From assembly GCA_002104985.1 (NCBI GenBank), contig MCGO01000029.1:124001-188000 (forward strand): a stretch of DNA of 64,000 nucleotides. The letters run 5' to 3'. Of the stretch, positions 46,622 through 57,121 are shown in pieces. The stretch's first letter is position 1. The number at the start of each line of letters is the position of its first letter. This stretch comes from Rhizoclosmatium globosum. Its lineage: Eukaryota; Chytridiomycota; Chytridiomycetes; Chytridiales; Chytriomycetaceae. The notes beneath the pieces were generated by a model that saw only the letters and a list, made by a program, of their open reading frames with translations, was not told the DNA's origin and did no database searches. Both the position numbers and the translations under genes were made by a program.

Positions 46622-48868
46622 TCAACAAGAAGAGAAACTGGCCCCAACAGCAATCGTCTCCTGATACTCGGCTTCAGTCGCAGCCTTCAATTCTTCAATT
46701 GCTGCGGTAATAGTGTCCTTCATTCCAATCACACCCTCCAAAACCTTCAACAACCCCTTCTCAGCCTCATCTTTGGCAGAGTAGAACCTCTGACTCAACT
46801 GATCATATCTGCAAAATTCGATAATTAGCATCTCACAACCCAGACACCAAACAAAATACTCAACTCTTCACCGACATCCCTCAACCGTCTCATACTCTCT
46901 TCAAGTGCACGAGAACTGTCCAACCGCATCTTCCCCATTTCACTCTCCAACACTTCCATCTCTTTCACACGCGCCGCCATTTTCTTTTCAAATACTTCTT
47001 TTTCGGCGTTATACGCGTCGTTTAGTTTACTGATTCTTTGTTCGAGCGCCATAAGTTCATCACACTTTTCAGCACATGCTTCAGTGAGGCGGTCCAAAGT
47101 TTCTTGAGTTGCGATGGCATCGTCTTCAGCTTTGTGAGCGGCTGCGTTATACGAAGCGCGAATTGTGAGAAGGGTTGGTTTGATGACTGTGGTCAAGGGT
47201 GTCGAGACCATTGAGGTAGGGTCGATTGTTTGGAAGTTGAGTTCCAATTCAAAGTTGACGCCTTGCGTATCTTTCGAAGTTGAAGAAAGGAAGCCGAGGT
47301 CGTAAGACAAGGTGTTGAATGTTTGAACGAGTTTCTCGAGCTGTATTGTTGTATTGGAGGAGAATCAATCTTCAAATGATCATACCTGATCCATCTTCTT
47401 TTGCACCGCCATTTCTTTTTCCCAAAATACTTTGTTCGTTTCGTCGGCTTTCTTGGCCAAAGTCTCCAAAGCACGAACAAGTTGCTCGCGTTCAGACGTC
47501 ATACGGTCCACATCGGCAGGGCTGATTTCCTGGCTATCCACAATTTGAGTGAGTTCGTTCTTTTCAATTGTCTGCTTGTCCAGTTCAGTTTCTGTTCAAT
47601 CGATTAGTTGGACACTGGCAGTCCTAAACTAGAAATCAGCCAACCTTTGCACGCAAGCTCCTCTTCAACGACTTTAATTTGGTCTTCAAGTTTCTGCTTC
47701 TTTGGTTCCAAGTGGTTGGCGATGTAGAGTTTGAACTTTTCGATGTCAGAAGCAAGAGTTGCGGATTCCCGTTCGGCAAGAGTCAATGGAGACTGGCCAA
47801 ATGTTAAACCTCATTCTGATAGATTAATATATTTACCTCACTATCACGAAGGGATGCCCATTCTTTTGACAAAACGTCATGTTCGACTTTGAGCTTCTCA
47901 ACGTCCTTAACTGTCTTTTCGTTCTTGCGGTCTAACATTGACGACATTAGACAGAAATCTCAAAACAGAAACGCGATATGTACCAAAGTTTGAAATCAAC
48001 TCGTCATCCATAGCATCATAATTGTCATCTCCCGCTAAAAACACGGCGTAGGCTTTAGTGAGGTAATCGAAAAACACCTTTTCTCCTTGAGCTTGAGCTC
48101 CCATCACTGGGTCGTCATCAAATTCGTTCTGAGTATCCATCTGGTCACAACACATAATGAGTTCGACCATCCAGGTGAGCATAGCGAGAAGCGATGGCCA
48201 AGCATGCATGGATCCGACAGATGCGAGGTGCGACTTTGAAATTTGGTCACAGAAGGGGTATCTTTTGACGACACGTCAAAATCCATGTTGGAGAATACTG
48301 TACACGAACCTGAGGCCGCGTAGAATTACAGGAACTTCCTCTTCAAACTTTTTGACAAACACATAACGCGGGTCCAACTGAGCATACAAGAATTTGAAAA
48401 TGGATGTGAAGTCTTTTGCTGAGGGCGCCTGGAGTGTCTTTGGACTGACTGGCTGGTTGTATCCGGCCTGGACGAGGAAAGCGATAAGGTTTCTGATAGC
48501 ATTTGCCTGCCACTGTTTGTCTCTGATTGGACGCGGGTCTTTTGCAATTGCGAGGGGCGCGTTGATTGACGCGGCGATGCCCATGTTTGACGGGCGGCCG
48601 ACGTACGCGGACGAGCGTCTGGAATTGTCATTGATTGGGTTAATACATTTAAGACTGAATAAATCAAGAGGAAGAGGAAGAAGGAAGGGTGTATTCAGCA
48701 AGGGAAGTCAAAGGCACACCTTCCACCTGGTGCTCCAGCAAGACCCCCACGTGCGCCGCCAATCGACGAGTAGCGCTGGTTTAGCTGGAGCCCTGCGAGG
48801 CCGTCGCTGAGACCGCCAATCGAGGCTTTGGAGTTGGCCGCCATCGAGAGACGCGGAAGCTGAGACAT
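46622..48868 (-). CDS. NDC80: Kinetochore protein Ndc80/Hec1
   Basis: Microtubule-binding subunit of the outer-kinetochore NDC80 complex. N-terminal basic/Gly-rich tail (MSQLPRLSMAANSKASIGG). The calponin-homology domain follows (KDPRPIRDKQWQANAIRNLIAFLVQAGYNQPVSPKTLQAPSAKDF, FKFLYAQLDPRY, EEEVPVILRGLRYPFCDQISKS, SMHAWPSLLAMLTWMVELI). A long coiled coil interrupted by introns comes next, with QTFNTLSYDLGFLSS and a C-terminal coil ending VGASFSSC. Eight or so short introns are present. Full length about 600 residues, as expected. Confidence 0.95.
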
Positions 48869-49371
48869 TTTAGTGCGTGTTTGTCCGAATAACAAACAAA
48901 AGACAACAGGAACAACATGGCCACATTATTAGTTCAGTGTGCAACCAGTTGTTGGGCTTTAATAGTGCGGATGAGATTGGGGATGATAGAACAATATTCC
49001 AATATGACGGTGTCGTGATATCACACTCACCATTCTTCTGCACACGCAGCATCTAATTGTACTCAAATAAAATACCAGAGTTCTTGAGATTAGAATCTAA
49101 TATTGGCAGGAATGAGCAACCTCAGCAACTGACAAATCCATCCCGCCACCCTGCTTCCCGTCTTAGATGGAGCCTCTCTGGGCAAATACACAAATGCAAT
49201 GTGAACATGACGTTACTTTACTCCCAAAGGTGATTTGGGCATAACAAGCAAATGAATGAATGTAGAACAAAATAGACGCCTCCAACAGCCCCTTCCCTCT
49301 CACTTCCTTTGAAACCGTCCATCATTGTGTGCTGAAAAACTGTGGTATCATCCATCATCGGTCCCTCAAGT
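48869..49371. other. Intergenic, no gene seen
   Basis: 5' flank of NDC80 and 3' flank of the first ssSPT gene. No recognisable open frame or structural RNA. Confidence 0.45.
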
Positions 49372-49689
49372 TCACATGCTCTCCATCGAGAGGTAGTACT
49401 TGCTCTTCTCAACAACGTAATTGGTCACATCTGGGAACATGGCGATGCCGCGGAACATGAAGAAGGTGAAGAAGAGGGCAAAGACAATGTTGAAGACTGT
49501 CGTGGTGGGATCGGCAGAGGGAGGTATGAAGAGAAGGGCGGGATGAGGTTAGATTGGAGCCATCAACCAAACAATCAAAACGAGTGCTCAACTGTACTTC
49601 TCCCATGGCTCAAGCATGTACAGTCCAAAAGTGAGTTCGTACTGGTAGATTTTGAGGGAAATCCACTTGCTGAGGCTGTTGGTCTTCAT
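49372..49689 (-). CDS. Small subunit of serine palmitoyltransferase (ssSPT), copy 1
   Basis: A 73-residue protein from two exons (49593-49689 and 49372-49496; intron 49497-49592, GTTGAG...GACAG, phase 1). Sequence MKTNSLSKWISLKIYQYELT, GLYMLEPWEKYIFNIVFALF, then a single TM and FRGIAMFPDVTNYV. The YQYxLxxxLYMLEPWE block is diagnostic of the ssSPT family, whose members bind and activate the serine palmitoyltransferase heterodimer in the ER and set acyl-CoA choice in sphingolipid synthesis. Phase arithmetic is exact (222 nt). A related copy lies just upstream on the same strand (50182-50480). Confidence 0.88.
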
Positions 49690-50181
49690 CTTGGTTGGTG
49701 GTGGTGGTTTCAGATGAGAGATTTGATTTTGTGAGGGCAACCAACCTTTTCAACTTCCGCCTTGAAACGACCCGTCTAGACCCGCCAAACCCAACCGAAC
49801 AACATTAAAATGTTCATCTTGATCTGTGATAATAACTTGTGTGGTGGGAGAAGAATCCAGCCCCTCGCTATTCCATTTGAGAACAGTCCCAAACAACAAC
49901 AATCTCAGCTTATATCAATATAACAAATTGCCAGACATTCTATATGTCGAATGTAAAGCGACAATTTAATCTAAAACGAATCAGCTGTTTGGATTTCAAC
50001 ACGCTGGACAGCATGCGTACAGGTTGTTCAGTGTAAACCACTAAGAAATTCAAACTTTCAAACTGAGGAACATTTTCAAACGAGATTGTTACTTTATTGC
50101 TATATACAATGCTTCAAAAACTATTCACAAAAACACACACTATCCCACATCTCAGCTTAAGCAACTCCTGAAACAACCCTT
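49690..50181. other. Intergenic between the two ssSPT genes
   Basis: Promoter side of ssSPT copy 1 and 3' flank of copy 2. AT-rich; no gene or structured RNA recognised. Confidence 0.45.
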
Positions 50182-50480
50182 TTAGATGCTTGAGATTTGC
50201 TGAATGGCATAAGTAACTACGGACGGGATAAGAATGATTCCACGGATCATTCCGAAAACAAACAAGCCCAAGACAATATTAAGAGCTACATTGAAGACTG
50301 TTAGTAACGAAGTATCAAGAGTGAAGTTGACGACATGGGTGGATTGTTGAACCCTCTCAATACAACGCGATACTCAACTGAATTTTCCCATGGCTCAAGC
50401 ACACTGTCAGAGAGTCCAAATGTCATTTCGAACTGGTAGATCTTGAGGGCAATCCACTTCTTGAGGGTCATTGACTGCAT
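50182..50480 (-). CDS. ssSPT paralogue, copy 2
   Basis: Tandem paralogue of the gene at 49372. Exons 50379-50480 and 50182-50297, with the intron in the same place and with the same donor (GTTGAG). Sequence MQSMTLKKWIALKIYQFEMT, GLSDSVLEPWEN, then FNVALNIVLGLFVFGMIRG and IPSVVTYAIQQISSI. Compared with copy 1 the YMLEPWE core is SDSVLEPWE, with two extra residues and the loss of the aromatic Tyr. Exon 1 is one base short of phase, consistent with a lost T in GAAAATTCA. Divergence suggests a distinct acyl-CoA preference or a weaker copy; that is inference. Confidence 0.75.
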
Positions 50481-50663
50481 GGCTTCTTGTGTGTATGTGT
50501 GTTCTTTGAAGGAAAAGTGCGATGAATTCTGTTTGAGACAGATTTATCAGGGATGATTCCGCCCAGGCCCGCCGAACCCGCCAGCACTCACGAACCTATT
50601 TGATTTTGTCCATCCAAATTACGTATACTCTAATATTTTATATTTCCTGCTTCATAACTATCA

Positions 50664-51452
50664 TTATTTCTTCTTCGGGTGTAAGTCCAAGTGATTCACT
50701 CCACTCCCAAACAAATGCCTAAAAAGCCATGTATGAATTGTTTGATGAACAAAAAATGCACTCTGCATTGCCTTTGCCAGAATCCATGGCGGTTGAATAT
50801 CCCATCGCACAAAGCAGATCGTCACAAACAACATTACAAAACTCGAAGGCAACGCGAGTCCCATGGCAACATACTTTCCAACCGTTTTAGCTAGCGTAGA
50901 TTTACTTGAATCGTAACAATCATGTGCCGCGAGCCATTCCACATACGTTTCAGGAACTCGATGCGCCTTGGCACCTGAAACACATAAATCAAGGTACCGT
51001 TTCGACGGCCAATATTCTGGACTAATCGCCGAAATAGGTGTCACAAGTGTTGTACCCACAACAGTGCCGATCTCGTCGCCCTTTTCATCAACAAGACTCA
51101 CAAGGACGTCCTTCTGTTGATATCCAAATCCTTTGTGTCCGTTTCCACCTTCACTGAGTACGATTCTTCGAAATTCGGCTTTTGTGATCAAGTGAACGAC
51201 TCCGTGAACGTCTGGCACGTTTGGAGGAGGGTTTAGGTCTTCCCGCTTGATGACGGTTGCAAATGCTGGCTCAATGTACGGGAGTCCACGTAATCCCATT
51301 GAGAGACAGTATCCAGATAGTCTTGCAGGATGAGACTGTTGTGGTTTGAAATTTCGACGCTCCATGGTTATCTTGTTCATGTTGCTCCCGTATGCAAAGT
51401 ACCAGACATTGTTGGAGGATGATTGGTTCTCAGGTGTACCTAAATCTGTCAT
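50664..51452 (-). CDS. Membrane-anchored gamma-glutamylcyclotransferase-like protein
   Basis: GGCT/AIG2-like fold. The substrate-binding YGSN loop is seen in WYFAYGSNMNKITMERR. The family then shows ARLSGYCLSMGLRG, PAFATVIKREDLN, VHGVVHLITKAEFRRIVLSEGG (with the likely catalytic Glu region) and PSKRYLDLCVSGAKAHRVPETYVEWLAAH. The C-terminus adds a hydrophobic stretch (YVAMGLALPSSFVMLFVTICFV), making it a probable tail-anchored form, and ends LDLHPKKK. Intronless. Start chosen at MTDLGTPENQ (51452) because the upstream extension is not family-like. Such enzymes release 5-oxoproline from gamma-glutamyl compounds in glutathione turnover. Substrate not predictable. Confidence 0.8.
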   Translation of the reverse strand: MTDLGTPENQSSSNNVWYFAYGSNMNKITMERRNFKPQQSHPARLSGYCLSMGLRGLPYIEPAFATVIKREDLNPPPNVPDVHGVVHLITKAEFRRIVLSEGGNGHKGFGYQQKDVLVSLVDEKGDEIGTVVGTTLVTPISAISPEYWPSKRYLDLCVSGAKAHRVPETYVEWLAAHDCYDSSKSTLAKTVGKYVAMGLALPSSFVMLFVTICFVRWDIQPPWILAKAMQSAFFVHQTIHTWLFRHLFGSGVNHLDLHPKKK

Positions 51453-52096
51453 TTTGGCATACAGTTGATAGAGAGGCAAGCGATCGGTGGCAGGCGCTTT
51501 GTTTTTTTTTTGGTGGACAATAGAGTTTTGTGGACGATGAGGCGTTTTGGAGCTTGCTCCGTTTGCTCCATTGCAGTCCAACAACAGTTGTATTCCAAAA
51601 ATATCATCACAGATCTTTCCGAAGGATACTGCCTATGCAGACTGATTTTCAGTTCTCGGATGCATGTGATGCTCCAAAACATAACTGAACGTCCCATAAC
51701 GATATAAACACGTGTTTCCTGTTTCAAGGCCACGCGCAAGTAAGAAACGGAATATTTTGCAGCATTAAATCAAGTTTCAAGCTTGTTTCATAGAGTGCGG
51801 GTATTATAAAAGAGGTTTTCGTTGTACCCTTCTTTTTCTCTCATCAACTTGTGAGATGCCAATCCGTCCTCCCACCATCCCCATCCCCAACTCCACAGCC
51901 ATCACCAGTTCTTGCTATCACTCCAATAGTCTCCATGTAGTCTGAGAGCAACCTCAGATCGGTCAGAAGCGTACACATGATCATAATGCAGCCAGCAGCT
52001 TGACTATCCCGCTCTCTAAACCTGAAACACAACCACCCCCTATAACCCAAATCTAACCAACCTTCCCCCTTTGTCCAGTAACGAAATCAACAAAAA
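51453..52096. other. Divergent intergenic region upstream of RPS12
   Basis: Lies between the GGCT-like gene (minus) and RPS12 (plus). A pyrimidine-rich run (TCTTTTTCTC at about 51830) and a TATAAAAGAG at 51806 are candidate promoter elements. No gene is recognised. Confidence 0.4.
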
Positions 52097-52743
52097 ATGT
52101 CTGACGGAGAAGTTGTCGAAGAAGTCGAGGTCGAGATCGCCGCTGATGCCAACTTGGGCGCCATGATGACTGTTGAGGATGCCCTCCAGGAGGTCCTCAA
52201 GAAGTCCCTTGCCCACGACGGTCTTGCTCGTGGTCTCCGTGAGTCTGTTAAGGCTTTGGACAGGTGTGTATTCTTTCCAATATGGATCTGAAGGGATGGA
52301 ATGTGTGGGGAGCTCGCTCATAGATGATATGCTATTGTTTGTTTCAAGACGGATCTGACCACTATTGGAGATACTCGTAGCTGACTGAGAGAGGAAACAT
52401 TGCTCTCGCAACAGAAACCACTCTTCTACCCCACGTCCAAATCACTCTCTGCCAGCTCTCTAACCTCAATGAATCTAGACGTCAGGCTCACCTCTGTGTC
52501 TACGTCGAGACCTGTACCGAGAAGGAGTACGTCAAGCTCGTCGAGGCTCTTTGTGCCGAGCACAACATCAACGTCATCAAGGTTGGTGACGCCAAGAAGC
52601 TCGGCGAGTGGGTTGGTCTCTGCAAGATCGACGCCAACGGTGAGGCCCGTAAGATTGTCGGATGCTCCTGTGTCGTTGTCCGTGACTTTGGAGAGGACTC
52701 TGAGGCTCGTTCCATCCTCCTCGGATCATTCCAGTCCCGTTAA
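52097..52743 (+). CDS. RPS12: 40S ribosomal protein eS12 (RPS12)
   Basis: Start [21 protein letters not shown] at 52097. Exon 1 ends at VKALD-AG|GTGTGT and exon 2 begins at about 52473 (intron about 210 nt). The second exon gives [63 protein letters not shown] and [11 protein letters not shown]. This is the L7Ae-like fold of eS12, matching the family length (about 145). It sits in the beak of the small subunit. Frame intact and codon use strongly biased, as expected for a highly expressed gene. Confidence 0.96.
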
Positions 52744-53163
52744 GATGTTGAATTGGGTTTTGGGTGTGATTCAGTCTGGTCCTTGATTGCGGCCATTTGA
52801 ATTTCGCCTTACTCGTTTTCATCTTATCAAGTTTGGTTTTGGCTTTTTATTGGTGAGTTTCATGAGGCATTCCCTCTTCTACTTCATTTCCTCTTGCAAA
52901 GTGGACAACCTTTGGCTCCCTCAACTGAATCTATTGACGAAAAATTCGCATCCGGAATCTTTATGCGACGTCTGAGCAAGACTTCTCTCTGTACTCCCTT
53001 CTCCACAATCCCCAAACTTCATTCAACTAATACCTCTTCCTCGTCAGATAAATGAGCATGATAATTTGTGTGATTTTATGAATAAATGTGGCTCTTGACC
53101 TTACTTGACTTTGTCTGTGATTCATTTGATTCGACTCTAAATCATCCAGAAACTAACGCACAA
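52744..53163. other. Intergenic, no gene seen
   Basis: 3' flank of RPS12 and 5' flank of the RidA gene. Open frames are short with no recognisable domain. Confidence 0.4.
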
Positions 53164-53620
53164 ATGGAACGCACTAACTTTCACACCAAGAGCCCATGGG
53201 AACCAGTTGTAGGATACTCTCGTGCTGTTCGAAAGGGACCATTCGTTGCAGTGCCGGAACAACATCAACAGACCCTGAGACTGGCGAACTGCTTCATCCT
53301 GGCGACGCTTATTTGCAGGTCAGTTCGTGGTTTTAGTAGTTGTCAGAATGCATTCCGACTGCTCATCCTTGTCGTTCCTTTAGACTGTCCAAATCTTTGA
53401 AAACATCAAAAAGGCCTTGGAAGCAGTTGGATCAAGCTTGAAAGACGTTGTACGCACGCGAATGTTTGTCAAGGATATCGCGCGAGACAATGAAGCGATT
53501 GGAAAGGCACACTTTGAGTATTTTGGGAGTGTTGAGCCTGTAGCCACGATGGTTGAAGTGGCAGGATTCATACACGCCTCCATGTTAGTTGAGATTGAAG
53601 TTGATGCGATCATTGGATAA
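53164..53620 (+). CDS. RidA/YjgF-family enamine deaminase
   Basis: Starts MERTNFHTKSPWEPVVGYSRAVRKGPFVAV. One missing base near 53253 must be restored to give GTTSTDPETGELLHPGDAYLQ. The intron (GTCAGT...TTTAG) is followed by TVQIFENIKKALEAVGSSLKDVVRTRMFVKD, with the conserved Arg of the Rid active site, and GFIHASMLVEIEVDAIIG, the usual C-terminus. Rid proteins hydrolyse reactive enamine/imine intermediates from PLP enzymes. The WEPVVGYSRAV start places it in the Rid2/3-like branch often found in fungi. Length about 130, as expected. Confidence 0.87.
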
Positions 53621-53683
53621 ACTCCATTAGAGTTATAATACAGTTCTATTTGATTCTTTGTTGAACAATCAACCTTCCAAGGA

Positions 53684-55341
53684 ATGTCGCACCCACCACC
53701 ACTCACCACGGCCACATCGTCCAACACGCAACAACAACAACAACAACAACCGGAAATCCGATCTCGCCAATCCGTGACGTCGCCCGTTCTCGCGCACCAC
53801 ATTGTCCGCGGCGGTGCGGCGTACGTGCGAGTTGGGCACGGCGACGACAGCGACGACGACGGCGAAACCGGCGAAGAAAACGTTGTTCACGGGACTCAAA
53901 GTGGCGAGGCAAAGGGCACTGTTGCGAGTGAGTCGCTCTCTGGTTCTCCTCTCTCAGACTAAACTAAACTAATCCATCCACAACAGGCTCTGCAATCAAC
54001 ATCACAAATACTATCCTTGGATCCGGAATGCTCGCTATGCCAAAAGCATTGGCGTCAACTGGCCTTGGCTTTGGCTCACTCTTGATTGCCTTGAGTGGCC
54101 TGGCCTCGGCTTTTGGCCTTACCCTTTTAACTCTGTGTGCGAGCAAGATTGGCCGCCACTCCTCCTTCTTTCACATCTCAAAACTCACATACCCTCAAGC
54201 TGCAATCTGGTTCGACCTTGCTATTGCTGTGAAATGCTTTGGAGTCTCTATTTCCTATCTTGTTATCATCGGCGATTTGATGCCGACAATCATGCATTCA
54301 ATCTATCCAGACTCTATTCCAGAATCTCTTATATTCAGCAAACAGTTGTGGATTACTGTTTCAATGGTTCTCTTGATTCCTGTTGCCTTCGCAAAGCAAC
54401 TCAACAGTCTCAAATATACATCGGCACTCGCGCTCTGTGCTGTTGTTTACCTTGTCGGAATCGTGTTTGGATATTTTATGGCTGGCCCATTAGATTCCAT
54501 GCCACGTCGTCCAGAATGGAATGAAGTCACCTGGGTTAAAATCGATGGATCCTTCTTCAAGACTGTCCCAATCTTTGTCTTTGCATTTACATGCCATCAG
54601 AACGTGAGCTCTCTACAATGCCTCTATTCTTGATTTACTGACGTGAATACCAGATTTTCGCAGTACACAACGAACTCGTTGACAATTCAGTCTCTCAAGT
54701 CAAAAAAGTTATCCATCTTTCCATCTTGACTGCATTCGGCGTATACCAACTGATTGGAATCATGGGATACCTGACTTTCGGAAACACTGTTGGAGGAAAT
54801 GTGATTTCAATGTGTACGTTTCCCACTCACATCTCTCAAAAATTAAATCCAATTTAACTCGTGCATCGTAACAGATCCACCAGGTGCCATCATTACAGGC
54901 GGCCAAATCTCACTCGCATTCCTTTTCCTCCTCAGTTACCCACTGCAATGTCACCCCGCCAGAGCATCCTTAGAAAAAGTCCTTACAGGAGGAAACTCAG
55001 CTATCCAAATGACAGAATTCCGATTCACAGCAATCACAACAGGCCTCTTGGTCTCGTCCTACCTTATTGCCATTTCCGTGGACGATTTATCGACGGTCCT
55101 GTCACTTGTAGGAGCAACAGGGTCAACAGCCATCTGTTACATCCTTCCTGGATTGCTTTACTATAAACTTAGAATGGTGACGGACCCTGCGGATATGGCT
55201 AAGAAATGGGACTTTATGAAGCTGAGTGCTGTTGGACTTGCTGGGTTTGGTGTGTTTGTGATGGTGTTGAGTGTGGGGACTCAGGTTGCTCATATTTTTG
55301 GGAGTGAAGGGAAGGCGGGAGGAGGGTTGGGCGGGCATTGA
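53684..55341 (+). CDS. AVT-type vacuolar amino-acid transporter
   Basis: Amino-acid/auxin permease family (AVT5-7/SLC38-like). N-terminal cytosolic tail with a poly-Gln run, then the typical first helix SAINITNTILGSGMLAMPKALASTG. Further helices include LLIALSGLASAFGLTLL, IAVKCFGVSISYLVIIGDLMP, ITVSMVLLIPVAFAKQL, ALALCAVVYLVGIVFGYF, FVFAFTCHQN|IFAVHNEL, and the C-terminal STVLSLVGATGSTAICYILPG. About eleven TM helices. Introns lie at 53931-53987, 54604-54653 and 54814-54873. Frame intact. Such proteins export neutral or acidic amino acids from the vacuole with protons. Substrate not predictable. Confidence 0.88.
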
Positions 55342-55485
55342 TCCTCGTGACGTATCGAGTTTTCCTTCCCTTTTGCTGAACAAATAAAGCGCCACATTAA
55401 TGTCTGCAATAGCAATTATGTAAGATACTATGTTAATTTTATTGGTTTATCAGTATGCTTCGAGTTCATTTTACTTGGATGCAAA

Positions 55486-56841
55486 TCAACACTTGCTCAA
55501 GAAGTGGAAACATAACTGATTAGTATCCGAGCAAGAGTTGTCGGGGTTACATGGAGGATAGACGCCACACGTTTGATTGACGTAATTCCACTGACCACCA
55601 CAGGCACTTCGCCAATCGCTTTGAGAAGTGCGAGCACCTTGAGCAGGATAACCGCTTCCAACTCGTTTTCCATCCAAAGCGCTCCGAACTGTCGAACTGT
55701 AGTTTGAAAAAGGTGCAGATCCACTGCTGACATCATAGAGAGAAATGCCATAGAATTGAGAATCAGATGAGACCATATCAAGAACTGCCTGTAGTTGCCC
55801 TGGATTCAAAAAGCCACCCGTAATAGCACTGGATTCGTCACTGGCAAGACCTAACGCAATAGGTCCTTTGAAATACGTCTTCCAGGTTGCATAGTTAAAA
55901 CCGAATGGGTATGAGCATGTAGGGTTATTGTAGTACTGGATAATAATGTAATCAAGATGAACTGATGGGTCTTGAATCACTGGCCCAGTGTTTAGGTCTT
56001 GATCCTTGACTTGCCCAGATTGACATTCCGGCACAATAGAGTAAATAGACCCAGGACTCAACTTCTTGATAGTAACCATGAAATCAACCATCTCCTGAAT
56101 CCACCCTTGCCCCGTAGTTTCAATATCAAGCTGCAACCCATCCAACACCGCCTTCCCAAATGGCCGAGGCGCCGTCGCATCCGTTGTTCCATTCAAAAAC
56201 GAGTTGTACCACAAATTAGCATACCGCTTTCCATCCCCCGTCGACCATTTATAAGGCGAACTCTGATCCCCTCCAATCGCCATTACAACCTTCACACCCT
56301 TCCCCTGACAATACGTAATATCCCTACCAATCTCCGCAAAAAGCGTCTGATTCGTATCCGCAGACACAACACCCCCCGCACCGACACTATACCGCCCAAA
56401 GAACCCATTCCCTTGCGGGTTCCCTGGCCCAACATACCCAAAATCAATCCCCCAGCTCCCATCCCCGCCTCCAAATGAGTACAAGAAGGCAAGGTTGATG
56501 GAATCGTAGAGTCCAGTGTCACAATAGACTCGCAGCATTTTCTGTTCTTGGGAGGCAGGCGGTGCTGGTCGGGTTCCCATGCCGAGCGGTCCTACGCCGT
56601 TGGAGACGGCAGCTTGGCCCCAGTATCCAAAGAGCTTCTTGCGTTGGGATGGGGAGGGTGTGGTTGGATTACCCGTGGGCGTTGCAGTTGCCTCACTTCC
56701 TGGGCTTGTAATTGTGTTGTTCTTGGTGACGAAGTAAGCGGTTAGACCGCTTCCGATGGCTAGCACAGCTATTGAGACGCCAATGATGATGTGTCGCTTG
56801 TTGCGGGAGGCTGAGGTGCTGGGCGGTTCAGCTTTCGACAT
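55486..56841 (-). CDS. Membrane-anchored GH18 chitinase-like protein
   Basis: Intronless, 451 residues. Type II topology: short cytosolic N-terminus with RNKRH, TM helix (IIIGVSIAVLAIGSGLTAYFV), a Thr/Pro linker, then a class III-type GH18 barrel (KLFGYWGQAAVSNGVGP, INLAFLYSFGGG, KVVMAIGGDQSS). The catalytic strand reads LDGLQLDIE, so the usual D-x-x-D-x-D-x-E has Gln in place of the second Asp while the last Asp and the acid Glu are kept. The C-terminus is a small Cys-rich module (six Cys in the last 37 residues, CGGQWNYVNQTCGVYPPCN), perhaps chitin binding. Likely acts on the cell's own wall. Activity is uncertain. Confidence 0.88.
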   Translation of the reverse strand: MSKAEPPSTSASRNKRHIIIGVSIAVLAIGSGLTAYFVTKNNTITSPGSEATATPTGNPTTPSPSQRKKLFGYWGQAAVSNGVGPLGMGTRPAPPASQEQKMLRVYCDTGLYDSINLAFLYSFGGGDGSWGIDFGYVGPGNPQGNGFFGRYSVGAGGVVSADTNQTLFAEIGRDITYCQGKGVKVVMAIGGDQSSPYKWSTGDGKRYANLWYNSFLNGTTDATAPRPFGKAVLDGLQLDIETTGQGWIQEMVDFMVTIKKLSPGSIYSIVPECQSGQVKDQDLNTGPVIQDPSVHLDYIIIQYYNNPTCSYPFGFNYATWKTYFKGPIALGLASDESSAITGGFLNPGQLQAVLDMVSSDSQFYGISLYDVSSGSAPFSNYSSTVRSALDGKRVGSGYPAQGARTSQSDWRSACGGQWNYVNQTCGVYPPCNPDNSCSDTNQLCFHFLSKC

Positions 56842-57121
56842 TAGTCCTGCTTGTGTCTGAGTTTTGCAAATCGAAACGAAAAACCATCCTCAACGAATAC
56901 TGATATCACCAAAGAAAACAAAGAAGTTATACCGTAGTTATTTTAATCTGTCTTTTAACGTTTAGCAGAGTAGACTAACAGACTCTAATGCGTCAAGTCA
57001 ACGTATCAAGTCAATATAACATTCAACTGAGGAGTCAGGACTGCCTCAAAAAACATTGGACATAGGGCAGAGTTTCCTAAATCTGATATTTAGAGGACTG
57101 CCAGAAAACTGCAAACTTGAA

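Noticed and set aside
53700..53760. CAA-repeat as a microsatellite of interest
   Set aside because: It is a short in-frame poly-Gln tract in the AVT transporter N-terminus, common in such tails.
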